The notes: generated by a model not told the origin, from the letters alone. A DNA stretch of 64,000 nt from Gracilimonas sp964505215 (GCA_964505215.1 CAZDGU010000001.1:1-64000), one strand, 5' to 3'. Shown: positions 35,836 to 44,834, numbered from the stretch's first letter. Program-made: numbers and translations.

Positions 35836-37158
35836 TTAGCTTTCAGTAAGTTCGGTTTCCGGCAATTCACTGAGTGTTGAAATACCGACTGCACCGCAAT
35901 AATCACAATCGAGGCGGTCGGTTATAAGCCTCACTCCTCTTTTGAATGTGAAATAATACCACATCCACTCTATGAAAACGCGGGTTTTGTTGTGGAAACT
36001 TAATAAAAACAAGATGTGCACGAAAGACCACATAAACCACGCACTGAAACCGCTCAATTTCCATCCGTGGATATCAGCAACGGCTTTGGCTCGGCCAATG
36101 GTTGCCATCATTCCTTTTTCTTTATATACAAAAGCGGCGCTTTCTTGTGCGTTTTCTCCGGCTAAAATCTCATCTCCAACAAACTTTCCCTGCTGCAAGG
36201 CAACGGGAGCTAATGCGGGCAACACTTCGCCCTTTTCATTTTCTAAGTGAGCGGCATCTCCTATAACATAAATTTCAGGATATTTGGGTACGCTCAAGTC
36301 TTTATTCACAATCACTCGTCCGGCACGGTCTTGCTCAACTCCCAGCGATTCTACCAACGGAGATGCAGAAACTCCCGCCGCCCAAATAATATTTGGCGTT
36401 AAAATAGAGCCTTCTTTAAAGTGAATTTTTGAGTTTTCAATATCCGTAACGGGCGTATCTAACAGAACACGAACGCCCATATCTTCCAGCATTTGGCGCG
36501 CTTTTTCAGAAAGCTCATCCGGATAGCCCTGTAAAATCTTAGGACCGGCTTCTACCAAAAACACCCGCGTTTCGTTGGCCGAAATATTGTGAAAGTCACG
36601 CATCATTTGTCGTTTGGCAATTTCAGCTATAGCTCCAGCCATTTCCACACCTGTGGGGCCGCCGCCAATAATTACGTAGGTTAAATAAGGCTCTCTCAGC
36701 GCCGGATCTTCCAGCTGTTCGGCTTTTTCGAGCGACAGTAAAATGCGTTCGCGAATGTTGAGCGCATCAGCCACAGATTTCAATCCGGGGGCATGCTTTT
36801 CCCACTCCTCATTCCCAAAATAGTTGTACTGTGAGCCGGGCGCAAGCACCAGCCGATCGTAAGTAATAGAGCGGCCATCATGCAGCTCTAATTTCTTTTG
36901 ATCGGGCTTCACCTTATTCACTTTTCCCATCACTACTTTTATGCTGGAATCTTCTCCCAATACAGAGCGAATGGGAGCCGCAATATCACCGGGAGAAAGC
37001 GCCGCCGTTGCCACCTGGTACAGTAAGGGTTGAAAGAGATGATGATTAGATTTATCAATCAGCGTTACTTTGTGGGATGATTTTTTTAGCTTTTTTGCTA
37101 CCGCAATGCCGCCAAATCCTCCTCCCACTATCACTACATGTTCTTGTTTATTTTCCAT
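35836..37158 (-). CDS. Type II NADH dehydrogenase-like FAD oxidoreductase
   Basis: Probably a membrane-peripheral NADH:quinone oxidoreductase that does not pump protons. The 440 residues have the FAD Rossmann motif VIVGGGFGGIAVAKKL (9-24), the second NAD motif VIIGGGPTGVEMAGAIAE, and the FAD-phosphate block YVIGDAAHLENEKGEVLPALAPVA. The C-terminus has an aromatic amphipathic segment (FSAWFMWSFVHILFLLSF) typical of NDH-2 membrane anchoring and a CDYC motif near the end. Quinone substrate would be menaquinone, consistent with the men genes here. Assignment as ndh is likely but similar enzymes use sulfide. Confidence 0.88.
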   Translation of the reverse strand: MENKQEHVVIVGGGFGGIAVAKKLKKSSHKVTLIDKSNHHLFQPLLYQVATAALSPGDIAAPIRSVLGEDSSIKVVMGKVNKVKPDQKKLELHDGRSITYDRLVLAPGSQYNYFGNEEWEKHAPGLKSVADALNIRERILLSLEKAEQLEDPALREPYLTYVIIGGGPTGVEMAGAIAEIAKRQMMRDFHNISANETRVFLVEAGPKILQGYPDELSEKARQMLEDMGVRVLLDTPVTDIENSKIHFKEGSILTPNIIWAAGVSASPLVESLGVEQDRAGRVIVNKDLSVPKYPEIYVIGDAAHLENEKGEVLPALAPVALQQGKFVGDEILAGENAQESAAFVYKEKGMMATIGRAKAVADIHGWKLSGFSAWFMWSFVHILFLLSFHNKTRVFIEWMWYYFTFKRGVRLITDRLDCDYCGAVGISTLSELPETELTES

Positions 37159-37205
37159 TTCAGAACCTCAAGGGTTGTAATTGTGCATTCAATATTCAGC
37201 TATCA

Positions 37206-37261
37206 AAAAAACAGACCGGTTTTAACACCCAGTAATTTATTTAAATGTTAACAGGTCTGTC
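37206..37261 (-). terminator. Terminator of the MmgE-to-DUF488 operon
   Basis: On the minus strand ACAGACCTGTTAACA pairs with TGTT/TTAAAACCGGTCTGT across an AT-rich loop of about 20 nt and runs into six T residues. It lies 26 bp past the stop of the DUF488 gene. Confidence 0.7.
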
Positions 37262-37286
37262 AGCGTTCATTGCTATCTAAGTTCAG

Positions 37287-37643
37287 CTATATATCATCCA
37301 AAAATTCTTTGAGCACAATAGCGTGATTATGCTCCTCATCTTTGGCGCCATACAGCAGCGTCAGCTTCTTTCCATCGGCATTTTCGAGCAGTTCATCAAT
37401 AACTGACTCACGATCGGCCAGTTCGGTTTTGTACCGCTTTTTGAACTCATCAAACTTATCCGGATCGTGATCAAACCATTTCCGAAGTTCGGGTGATGGC
37501 GAAACTTCTTTATTCCACTCGTCTAATTGAGCCGCTTCTTTGGATACGCCTCTCGGCCAAAGCCGATCTACCAGCACCCGATAGCCATCGTCTTCGGCGG
37601 CATCGTTATAAATTCGCTTTATCTCGATACTCTTAACAGCCAT
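37287..37643 (-). CDS. DUF488 family protein
   Basis: 118 residues with the family hallmarks RVLVDRLWPRGVSKEAA (about 22-38), the WNKEVSPSPELRKWF segment and a C-terminal LTLLYGAKDEEHNHA block. DUF488 proteins are widespread small soluble proteins with no agreed activity; some are noted near uroporphyrin or stress genes. It is the last gene of the minus-strand run that begins with the MmgE/PrpD gene, 53 bp after the second carboxymuconolactone-decarboxylase gene. Confidence 0.9.
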   Translation of the reverse strand: MAVKSIEIKRIYNDAAEDDGYRVLVDRLWPRGVSKEAAQLDEWNKEVSPSPELRKWFDHDPDKFDEFKKRYKTELADRESVIDELLENADGKKLTLLYGAKDEEHNHAIVLKEFLDDI

Positions 37644-37696
37644 AATTTTCTTTGAATTTAATGTTCAAAATTACACTTAGAAATTGCTTTAAATCG

Positions 37697-38161
37697 CTAC
37701 TTTGCCAGTTCCGGCTTATACGACCCGGCCTTACTTCCAAAGCCGATAGCTAACCGATTCCAACCGTTAATGGCAACAATTGCTGTAGTCAAAATCACCA
37801 TTTCCTGTTCCGAGAAGTGAGCCTTAATCTCTTTGAAAAAATCATCCGTAATTTCCCGTTCCGAGATCTTGGTCAGAGCTTCAGTCCATGCTAAGGCAGC
37901 CCGTTCTTTTTCGGTATAAAAAGGCGTTTCGCTCCAGGCGCTCAGCCCGTAAATACGTTGTTCAGTTTCTCCGGCCTCTCGGGCGTCTTTGGTGTGCATA
38001 TCAACACAATAGGCACACCCGTTAATTTGGGATGCTCTGATTTTAACCAACTCAATAAGAGAATAGTCAATCCCGGAGTTTCTCACATAGCGCTCCAGCT
38101 CTTCCATTCCCTTTAATGCATTGGCATCTACTTGATAATAATTCAACGTTTCAGTTCGCAT
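37697..38161 (-). CDS. Carboxymuconolactone decarboxylase/AhpD family protein
   Basis: 154 residues of the CMD fold. The catalytic-type motif is NGCAYCVDMHTKDAR (Cys-x-x-Cys followed by His), as in AhpD-like peroxidase partners, and the ISEREITDDFFKEIKAHFSE and VAINGWNRLAIG blocks are typical of the YciW-/AhpD-like alkylhydroperoxidase branch. It may reduce peroxides through the Cys pair. It lies 21 bp downstream of a second, smaller CMD protein. Confidence 0.9.
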   Translation of the reverse strand: MRTETLNYYQVDANALKGMEELERYVRNSGIDYSLIELVKIRASQINGCAYCVDMHTKDAREAGETEQRIYGLSAWSETPFYTEKERAALAWTEALTKISEREITDDFFKEIKAHFSEQEMVILTTAIVAINGWNRLAIGFGSKAGSYKPELAK

Positions 38162-38182
38162 AATTTCGGTTTTTAGGGGTGA

Positions 38183-38527
38183 TTATTGATCCATTTTATT
38201 CATCTCGTCAATGGCTAAAGCTGCGTGAGCGTACGCCGCGCCTGCCCGCATTTCGGAGGCTACCCAAATGGCTTCCATTATTTCTTCGTTGGAAGCTCCA
38301 TTTTTCTTGGCCTGCTTGGTGTGGCCTTTTATGCAATATGGACACTGTGTGATGTGAGCCGAAGCTACCGCAATCAGCTGCTTGGTTTTGGCATCCAGCG
38401 CGCCTTCTTTAAATACTTCTTTACTGAAATTCCGAAACGCCTCGACCTGATCGGGAGCCAGTGAAGCTCGTTGTTTAGACATTTTTGGCGTAGCGGGTGG
38501 GAATAATTCTTTGTTATTGCTGCTCAT
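38183..38527 (-). CDS. Carboxymuconolactone decarboxylase family protein, small
   Basis: 114 residues. The CMD core carries CPYCIKGHTKQAKKNG (Cys-x-x-Cys-x3-His) and the following MEAIWVASEMRAGAAYAHA helix. It is the common AhpD-like single-domain type; no decarboxylase activity is implied. It is 80 bp downstream of the ComA-like gene and 21 bp upstream of a longer CMD gene, so the two may form hetero-oligomers. Confidence 0.9.
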   Translation of the reverse strand: MSSNNKELFPPATPKMSKQRASLAPDQVEAFRNFSKEVFKEGALDAKTKQLIAVASAHITQCPYCIKGHTKQAKKNGASNEEIMEAIWVASEMRAGAAYAHAALAIDEMNKMDQ

Positions 38528-38607
38528 AGTGTTCCTTTTTTTAAGTGATGAAAAATAGGACTGCCGGGTGATTTCCCTCGGCAGCCGCTATTTAAAATGT
38601 ATGTTAA

Positions 38608-39432
38608 TTAGTCTTTATATGTTAGCACTCGGCCCCACAGACTTTTGGTTCCCCAAATTCCTCGGCGCAGAGTTTCAAGCTGAACAATCTGGCTGTGATC
38701 CACAAATACGTTTACTTCGGGACCATAATTTTTGATATACCAGGCAAATACTTCGGGATCGGCGGCTTCAAACATCAGCTTTTCCAATCCGATTTCATTG
38801 ATGAAAGCAGCCGGCACGTCGGTTCTCCATGGATCTGCATTCTCAGTGATGCCTTCCGATTCAATCATAATCATATACGCTCCGGCATCTACAAAACGCT
38901 TGGCCTGCTTTACGGCATAGCCGGTATCCAGCGTTCCTTCCGATTCCAGCTCACTTTTCGCAGAATCTCCACCGGCACCAAATTGAATGCCGATTTCGGG
39001 CTTAGCTCTTAATCCTGCTTTCTGCACTTTTTCAATCAGTCGCAGCCAATCGTCGGTAGGCAGCGTGATGAATCCAGCTGAAAGTTCAATAATATCAAAC
39101 CCATAATCTTTACAGGTTTCGATATATTTATCAACGGCTTCTTTTCCCTGAGTCAGCACGTATTCCATAAATCCACCGGTTGAAACCAGCGCATCGTTAT
39201 CATGGGCAATGTTTATCAGCTCTTTGACTGATTTCTTAGGCATCAGCGAAAAAGAGCCTCCTGAAAATTTAAGGGAATCCACGTGTTCACCCATGGTTTC
39301 CATAATATCCTGCAGATACCGCTTGCCCATTACAGCATAATACGGTCCGCGAATTTCAGTCACTCCTGTTTTTCGGGGTTTAGGTTCTCGTTCATTCTTG
39401 TTCAAAAAGTCGAATGTTTTCTCTTCAGACAT
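38608..39432 (-). CDS. Phosphosulfolactate synthase (ComA) family protein
   Basis: Family members add sulfite to phosphoenolpyruvate to give phosphosulfolactate, but homologues outside methanogens (for example plant HSA32) have other or unknown roles. The 274-residue protein (from the ATG at 39432, preceded by AGAGG 8 nt upstream, which decides the start) has a TIM-barrel pattern: KFSGGSFSLMP, STGGFMEYVL, DIIELSAGFI, KPEIGIQFGAGG and MIMIESEGI. No ComB- or ComC-like gene is nearby. It is 24 bp downstream of the MmgE/PrpD gene. Confidence 0.85.
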   Translation of the reverse strand: MSEEKTFDFLNKNEREPKPRKTGVTEIRGPYYAVMGKRYLQDIMETMGEHVDSLKFSGGSFSLMPKKSVKELINIAHDNDALVSTGGFMEYVLTQGKEAVDKYIETCKDYGFDIIELSAGFITLPTDDWLRLIEKVQKAGLRAKPEIGIQFGAGGDSAKSELESEGTLDTGYAVKQAKRFVDAGAYMIMIESEGITENADPWRTDVPAAFINEIGLEKLMFEAADPEVFAWYIKNYGPEVNVFVDHSQIVQLETLRRGIWGTKSLWGRVLTYKD

Positions 39433-39456
39433 GATATACCTCTTAGTTTTATACAT

Positions 39457-40827
39457 TTACATTTTGTGAAGCTGAACTTTATTTAACAGCTCCATTAGTT
39501 CTTTTACGGTGTGATTTTCGAAATCCTTCACCATGGCTATAATTTGGCTTCTCAACTCTGATGTGGTATAAGGCTCGGCCAAAAGCTCAAATTTGTTGAT
39601 AATGGTTTCCCAATCAGCCGGACGCGTATGGAAGCCTTTATAATCACTTTTGTGCTTAATCAGCTGCTCACCGTTTTTAAGCTTCACCGTAAGCGTGGCC
39701 GACATTTCAGCCGGAAAGCGATCGCTGTATTCTTTTTTGGGTGATACTTTTATTTTTTTAAGCAGATCCTGAATATCATCCGCTTCAATGCGTTCTTTTT
39801 TGTACTGAGCCGGCAGAACCTGTCCGTCCAGCAGCGCGGCGGCCACCATATATTGCAGACTGTGATCAGCTTCCTCTTTCGTCCGCACAATGGTTTTATC
39901 TCCTTCCTCACCCCCGCCAATGATGTTATAGGCCACATCAAAAATGTCGATGGTTATTTCTTCCACTTCTTCCGGGGTGAAGTCATGCTCTTCCTTCAGC
40001 TCCAGCATTCCCTCTATAGAAGACTGAGAGTGAATTTCCGCATTAAACTTCTTGATAATGGTTCGGGTAACTCGCTCCATATCTTCCTTTTCCCAATCAA
40101 TGGAAAACGTGCCGACAATGGCATCCATAAAGCCTTTGTTCCCTTCAAATACGGCCGGTGCACCGGTGATTCCATACTTTGCAAGATAAGCTGCATGTGT
40201 GCCTCCAAACGCCGTATGCGGATACGCCAGCCCTTTCCAGTTTGAGAGAGCGCCCGTTCGCGTTACGCGTAAAGCATTGAGCGCCGTTCCCGCAATAGAA
40301 AGGGCATTTGCAGTTTTATTATTATCCAGACCAAGTGCTTTAGCCACGCCGGCGGCTACTGCATAAGAGCCTTGCGTGGTGTGATCGAATCCTTTATCCC
40401 TGACGGGAGCCTCATCGCTCAGGCGACACTGCACCTGATACGCAATGCCAAGCGCGGTTAAAAAGGTTTCTCCATCTATGTTATTATCTTCACCGGCCGC
40501 TAATATGGAGCCGATGTTATCGCTGGGATGGCAGGTTTCTCCTTTTGCGAGATAACTGTCGTTAAAATCCAGATAACGAATCAACCCGCTGTTATAAAAA
40601 GCGGCTCGATCGGGCGTGGTTTTTCCACCTCCAATCAGTGAGCTCAGGTTATTCCCCCCAAAGTCTTCTATCATTTCTCGAATGGCTGCCACGGGCGGAC
40701 CTTCTACGGCTCCAATACCGGTAGCTAACGAATCGAGTAATCTAATTTTGAGTTGGTTGGCAGCTTCTTCAGATAAGTCCTGAAATGTTGCATTCAGAAT
40801 GAAAGAAGCCATTTTTTGTACTATCAT
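39457..40827 (-). CDS. MmgE/PrpD family protein (dehydratase/isomerase-like)
   Basis: The family includes 2-methylcitrate dehydratase and related enzymes such as aconitate decarboxylase and iminodisuccinate epimerase. The 456-residue protein starts at the ATG at 40827, set by an AAGGAGG sequence 6 nt upstream, a strong Shine-Dalgarno for this genome; ATG at 40857 is an alternative. The all-alpha first half carries the DFNDSYLAKGETCHPSDNIG active-site block and the TTQGSYAVAAGVAKALGL helix. Substrate is unknown. It heads the run with the ComA-like and CMD genes. Confidence 0.88.
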   Translation of the reverse strand: MIVQKMASFILNATFQDLSEEAANQLKIRLLDSLATGIGAVEGPPVAAIREMIEDFGGNNLSSLIGGGKTTPDRAAFYNSGLIRYLDFNDSYLAKGETCHPSDNIGSILAAGEDNNIDGETFLTALGIAYQVQCRLSDEAPVRDKGFDHTTQGSYAVAAGVAKALGLDNNKTANALSIAGTALNALRVTRTGALSNWKGLAYPHTAFGGTHAAYLAKYGITGAPAVFEGNKGFMDAIVGTFSIDWEKEDMERVTRTIIKKFNAEIHSQSSIEGMLELKEEHDFTPEEVEEITIDIFDVAYNIIGGGEEGDKTIVRTKEEADHSLQYMVAAALLDGQVLPAQYKKERIEADDIQDLLKKIKVSPKKEYSDRFPAEMSATLTVKLKNGEQLIKHKSDYKGFHTRPADWETIINKFELLAEPYTTSELRSQIIAMVKDFENHTVKELMELLNKVQLHKM

Positions 40828-40840
40828 GATGTGCCTCCTT
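40821..40840 (-). promoter_or_regulatory. Strong Shine-Dalgarno at the MmgE/PrpD start
   Basis: On the minus strand AAGGAGG lies 6 nt before the ATG at 40827. Most genes in the window lack such a site, so this fixes the start and hints at a different origin or high translation of this operon. Confidence 0.6.
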
Positions 40841-41001
40841 GTGCTATTCGTAAACAAAACTTATAGCGTTCAAGTTTCGGTTCGGTCAAAGATACCATCC
40901 CGAAAACAGCACTAAAATGATACAGATCAATTAACGGTAAATGGCGGGTTTTTGAGTTTTTTTGCTTTGTTTATGGAGGCGAAGTGCTTAATCCAGCAGA
41001 A

Positions 41002-41257
41002 CCCTATCTCTGTCTCGGCTTTACCCCGAATTTCGGGGCTCCGGCTCAATTAAAACACTTTCCAAACCTTAGCCACCGCCGCAAGGAAAGAGGACGCGTT
41101 GTTTGAGAACTTTACAGATATTACCAAAAGAAGCACTAATAACTGATCCCTGTTCACTGCATACTGCTCACTGAAAAATCCTAACAAAGCGTCTCCTTCC
41201 CTGGCGCGCCTGCGCGTTAGGGAAGGAACAAGGATGGGTCCGCGTGCCAAGGGCAAA
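41002..41257. repeat. Dispersed MITE-like repeat, copy C
   Basis: Nearly identical to copy A across its whole length, including the inner 95 bp (GTTTGAGAACTTTACAGATA and onward), the CCCCGAATTTCGGGG palindrome near its left end and the 9-bp hairpin at 41194-41227. It fills the gap between the gdhA 3' end and the start of the MmgE gene. The remaining spacer from 40828 to 41313 shows no gene; the MmgE promoter should lie in 40858-41000 but no clear box is seen. Confidence 0.85.
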
Positions 41258-41313
41258 TAAGTTGAACGAGATAAACTCCTTTTATCCAAAATTCAGCCTG
41301 CAAATCACCAACC

Positions 41314-42759
41314 CTAAACCACGCCCTGCTGAATCATGGCATCGGCTACTTTTACAAAAGCGGCTCGGTTTGCTCCTTTTTTATAATTTATAAATCCGGA
41401 GGTTTCGTCTAATCCATGCTTCAGGCATTCTTCGTGAATGTGGTGCATCACTTTTTTCAATCGGGTATCTACTTCCTCGCGAGTCCATCGCGTAAAAGAG
41501 CCGTTTTGCCCCATTTCCATTCCCGAAACGGTTACGCCACCGGCATTGGCTGCCTTTCCCGGACCGTACAAAATCATTGCGTCTAATAAGGCTTCCACGG
41601 CTTTGGGTCGGCAAGGTTTATTTGCTCCCTCAGCTAAACAAATCAGTCCGTTTTCAATTAAAGTGAGCGCATCCTGCTCATTCACCTCATTTTCTGTGGC
41701 GCAAGGCAAGGCAATTTGTCCCGCCATTTTCCAAGGTTTTTCATCGGGATGATACGTCACCCCATCAAAAGCTTCCGCATATTCTTTAATACGGCCTCTT
41801 TTTTCATTCTTTAGTTCTTTAATGAAGGCCAGTTTAGCTCGATCCAAGCCTGCTTCATCGTGTATCATTCCGCTGGAATCGCTCATCGTGATTACATTTG
41901 CGCCATATTCCATGGCTTTTTCAGCGGCAAATTGGGCTACATTTCCGGAGCCTGAAACAAGTACCTTTTTCCCTTCAAGCAAAGTACCACGAGTGTGCAG
42001 CATTTTTCGCACAAAATAGACCAAGCCGTATCCGGTAGCTTCGGGACGCAAATTACTGCCTCCCCACGCCGGATGCTTCCCCGTCAATACTCCGGTGAAT
42101 TCATTTTGCAGGCGTTTGTACTGCCCAAACAGATATCCAATTTCACGCTGACCTACACCAATATCTCCGGCCGGCACATCTGTTGCCGGGCCAATATGCC
42201 GAAATAATTCAGACATAAACGATTGGCAAAACCGCATCACTTCGGCATCCGATTTTCCTTTAGGGTTGAAGTCAGCTCCGCCCTTCGCACCACCCATGTG
42301 AAGCGTCGTCAAACTGTTTTTAAAAGTCTGTTCAAAACTCAAAAACTTCAAAACATCCAGGTTAATGTTGGGGTGAAAGCGAAGTCCACCTTTGTACGGA
42401 CCAATTGCAGAATTAAAGCCAATGCGATATCCGCGATTTACGTGCACATTTCCTTTGTCATCCGTCCACGGCACGCGAAACATCACTACCCGCTCCGGCT
42501 CGGTAATGCGTTCCGGGATATTTTCTTTTTGATAGTTTGGTTTACTTTCCACCAAATCCCAAACCGATTCCATAACCTCCTTCACCGATTCATAAAATTC
42601 CGTTTCGCCGGGATTTCGCTGCTTTAATTTAGTAAGGAACTGCTGCAATGAATCCGGTTGATAAGATGAGTCGAGTGGAGCTTCGGTTCCGTTATTCGCC
42701 ACCACTGAAGGCCGGGCGTGATTCGTAGATATTCCTTTAGTATGAGTTAATTCAGACAT
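41314..42759 (-). CDS. gdhA: Glutamate dehydrogenase, hexameric
   Basis: Interconverts 2-oxoglutarate plus ammonia and glutamate. The 481 residues are longer than the roughly 450-residue family average because of an N-terminal extension of about 30 residues (MSELTHTKG onward). Motifs are KGGLRFHPNINLDVLKFLSFEQ, LHMGGAKGGADF (catalytic Lys159) and GGSNLRPEATGYG. Ile/Val-rich GSGNVAQFAAEKA is the dinucleotide fold; NADP preference is likely by family but not proven. Along with glnN it covers ammonia assimilation. Confidence 0.95.
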   Translation of the reverse strand: MSELTHTKGISTNHARPSVVANNGTEAPLDSSYQPDSLQQFLTKLKQRNPGETEFYESVKEVMESVWDLVESKPNYQKENIPERITEPERVVMFRVPWTDDKGNVHVNRGYRIGFNSAIGPYKGGLRFHPNINLDVLKFLSFEQTFKNSLTTLHMGGAKGGADFNPKGKSDAEVMRFCQSFMSELFRHIGPATDVPAGDIGVGQREIGYLFGQYKRLQNEFTGVLTGKHPAWGGSNLRPEATGYGLVYFVRKMLHTRGTLLEGKKVLVSGSGNVAQFAAEKAMEYGANVITMSDSSGMIHDEAGLDRAKLAFIKELKNEKRGRIKEYAEAFDGVTYHPDEKPWKMAGQIALPCATENEVNEQDALTLIENGLICLAEGANKPCRPKAVEALLDAMILYGPGKAANAGGVTVSGMEMGQNGSFTRWTREEVDTRLKKVMHHIHEECLKHGLDETSGFINYKKGANRAAFVKVADAMIQQGVV

Positions 42760-43009
42760 AACTGTTCTTCGATAAGTGAGTAATTGAGTGAGTGTATAAG
42801 TGAGTTTTGGTGGGAAGCCACAACAAATTTATGCTTTCCAATACAATTGGATAATCAAATTAGCCGGAATTCCCGCCGATGATTAATAAATACGTTTATG
42901 AGCACAAATTCAATAAATAAATACAGGCGCTTAGTTTTAAATATATTTCTGTTAAAACAGATCCTGTTAAAGACAAGCTGAACGGCATTCCGCTATCAAT
43001 CAGAAGTTG

Positions 43010-43750
43010 CTACCTTAAATTTTTAAGGCTTTCCATATCCAGAATAGATACCCACTGCCGCCCCGTTTTAATAATTCCCTGCCTTTGTAAACTGCTCATC
43101 ACTCTGCTTGCCGACTCCGTTGTAGTACCCGCCATATCGGCTAAATCTCTTCGCGAAAAAGGAAGCTGAAGTAACATTCCCTCACTGTTTTCCTCCCCAA
43201 ACTTCTCGCATAAAGCATACAGAATATTAGCAATACGCGTTTCCACCGGCTGCGTGGTTAATCGCTTAACTTTTTCTTGTAGAGATCGCATTTTCTCGGA
43301 GCTCATCTCAAGCGTAGAAATTGCCAACGAGGGATATTCGTGAAGAATTTGGCGAAAATCCTGAAGTCCGATCGACAGAATACAGCATCCGCTTTGAGCA
43401 ATGGCCGTTTCAGGATAGGTATCATTTCCCAGCAACATGAGCGAACCAAAGTAACTTCCGGGATTCAGCAAATCGAGAATTACATCTTTTCCGTCATCCG
43501 AAAACAGCAGCAGCTTCACCGCTCCCGCAACCACCACGCGTAAATAACTGGCCGGCTCGCCCTGATAATATATTTCTTCCCCCTCCAGATAATGATGCAC
43601 CGTAAACCGCTTCACCACATCATCCAGCTCTTCATTGGTTAAACTTTGAAAAAAAGAAACCATCCCCAATTTAGTTCTTTTCACATGAATCGGACAATGG
43701 CCGCCGCACGGCACATGATTTTTCAGCGGTGTGATTTTTCGTTTTTCCAT
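43010..43750 (-). CDS. Crp/Fnr family transcriptional regulator
   Basis: Start set at the ATG at 43750; a GTG two codons earlier is possible. The 246 residues have a cyclic-nucleotide-binding-type beta-roll (about 32-140; GEEIYYQGEPASYLRVVVAGAVKL), a long dimer helix, and a C-terminal HTH (about 180-235; SRRDLADMAGTTTESASRVMS). The N-terminus carries a CGGHC motif and the core has an SGCC pair, so a metal or redox sensor is conceivable, but the FNR four-Cys pattern is not complete. Gene targets unknown; it is upstream of gdhA on the same strand by about 250 bp. Confidence 0.9.
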   Translation of the reverse strand: MEKRKITPLKNHVPCGGHCPIHVKRTKLGMVSFFQSLTNEELDDVVKRFTVHHYLEGEEIYYQGEPASYLRVVVAGAVKLLLFSDDGKDVILDLLNPGSYFGSLMLLGNDTYPETAIAQSGCCILSIGLQDFRQILHEYPSLAISTLEMSSEKMRSLQEKVKRLTTQPVETRIANILYALCEKFGEENSEGMLLQLPFSRRDLADMAGTTTESASRVMSSLQRQGIIKTGRQWVSILDMESLKNLR

Positions 43751-43908
43751 AGGCACAACCTATATAATATCTTAACCAAAAGTCGGCTTCATCCCTCCTT
43801 TTTTTAAGCATTATTTTGGTGAAATTTCTTCCAACGTAACTTCTTATTTAGACTTAGAAAGTCATTCATTGATTATTGAAAGCTCTTCAACTATTGTGGT
43901 CTTTTTTT

Positions 43909-44361
43909 CTAATCAATAATTATCTCATGAATTGTGTTTTTGTTTGAGATTTCAAACGCTGCATCTTTCCAGGAAGCAGGGCCAAATTTCCCTCTGGCAT
44001 TGTTGGAAAACCCGTATGCTTCTTTGGGAATGCCCAAAAGATTCGTGTCCAGTTCCCCATTTTTGTTGCGATCATGATAGACAGCAATGGCATAGTTTCC
44101 AAACGGCAGGTGTTTATTTTGCCATTCCATTTCCATGCTTTTAATTGGGAGCACCACCGCATGTATCGGATTTTTTTTGGACTGATAGCTCTGTTTAGAG
44201 TCAAAAACGGCGATGCGGATATCCCCTTTCATCTCTTTAATTCCTTTTATGTGTAAGGTGAAAAGGGATTGCTGAGACACATTGGTTACGGGTGAAATTT
44301 CCTGCGCTTGTACCCGGCTACTGAGCAGAAGAAATACGATTAACAGAAACGTTTTTTGCAT
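43909..44361 (-). CDS. DUF2141 domain exported protein
   Basis: 150 residues: signal peptide (about 1-19, cleaving after QAQ), then a single beta-rich DUF2141 domain with GDIRIAVFDSKQSY, PFGNYAIAVYHDRNKNGELDTN and the GYGFSNNARG-like block (here YGFSNNARGKFGP). The DRNKNGELD loop looks like a calcium-type Asp/Asn loop. The function of DUF2141 is unknown; it is periplasmic or surface-exposed. It shares strand and direction with csaA but lies 60 bp away. Confidence 0.88.
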   Translation of the reverse strand: MQKTFLLIVFLLLSSRVQAQEISPVTNVSQQSLFTLHIKGIKEMKGDIRIAVFDSKQSYQSKKNPIHAVVLPIKSMEMEWQNKHLPFGNYAIAVYHDRNKNGELDTNLLGIPKEAYGFSNNARGKFGPASWKDAAFEISNKNTIHEIIID

Positions 44362-44421
44362 AAAAAGGGAACATCATCAAATAGTCTGAAATTTAACGTG
44401 ACTCTTTGAATCAAAATTCAC

Positions 44422-44772
44422 TTAAAAAAGTTTCCGGCCGTTGGGTACTTTTTTATCCGGTTTTGCTAACACAATTTGTCCTTCTGCATCCGGGAAACCG
44501 GTTACCAAACACTCTGACATAAAAGGACCAATTTGCTTGGGCGGAAAGTTTACCACGGCTACAATCTGGCGGCCAAGCAGTTCATCCCGTTCATAAAGCT
44601 CCGTTATTTGGGCTGATGATTTTTTAATCCCAATCTCCTCACCAAAATCGATTCGGAGTTTATACGCCGGCTTATGTGCTTCGGGAAAATCCTCTGCCTC
44701 CAGCACCGTGCCTACTCTAAGCTCTACTTTTTCAAAATCACTCCAGCTAATATCGTCCATCATTTTTTTCAT
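44422..44772 (-). CDS. csaA: CsaA-like tRNA-binding domain protein
   Basis: Small dimeric OB-fold protein related to the C-terminal tRNA-binding domain of methionyl-tRNA synthetase; described as a chaperone-like export factor in Bacillus. The 116 residues have KVELRVGTVLEAEDFP (start of the OB fold), the KKSSAQITELY segment and GRQIVAVVNFPPKQIGPFMSE. The start could also be either ATG at 44760 or 44763. Confidence 0.88.
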   Translation of the reverse strand: MKKMMDDISWSDFEKVELRVGTVLEAEDFPEAHKPAYKLRIDFGEEIGIKKSSAQITELYERDELLGRQIVAVVNFPPKQIGPFMSECLVTGFPDAEGQIVLAKPDKKVPNGRKLF

Positions 44773-44780
44773 CCAAAGTA

Positions 44781-44815
44781 AAAAACCCTGCTTTCTTAAG
44801 AAACCAGGGTTTTAT
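44781..44815 (-). terminator. Terminator of the sorting-domain protein gene
   Basis: On the minus strand AAAACCCTGG pairs with CAGGGTTTT around a 13-nt loop and runs into T residues, 20 bp past the stop at 44835. Confidence 0.85.
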
Positions 44816-44834
44816 TCACATTCTGCAGCAGCCT

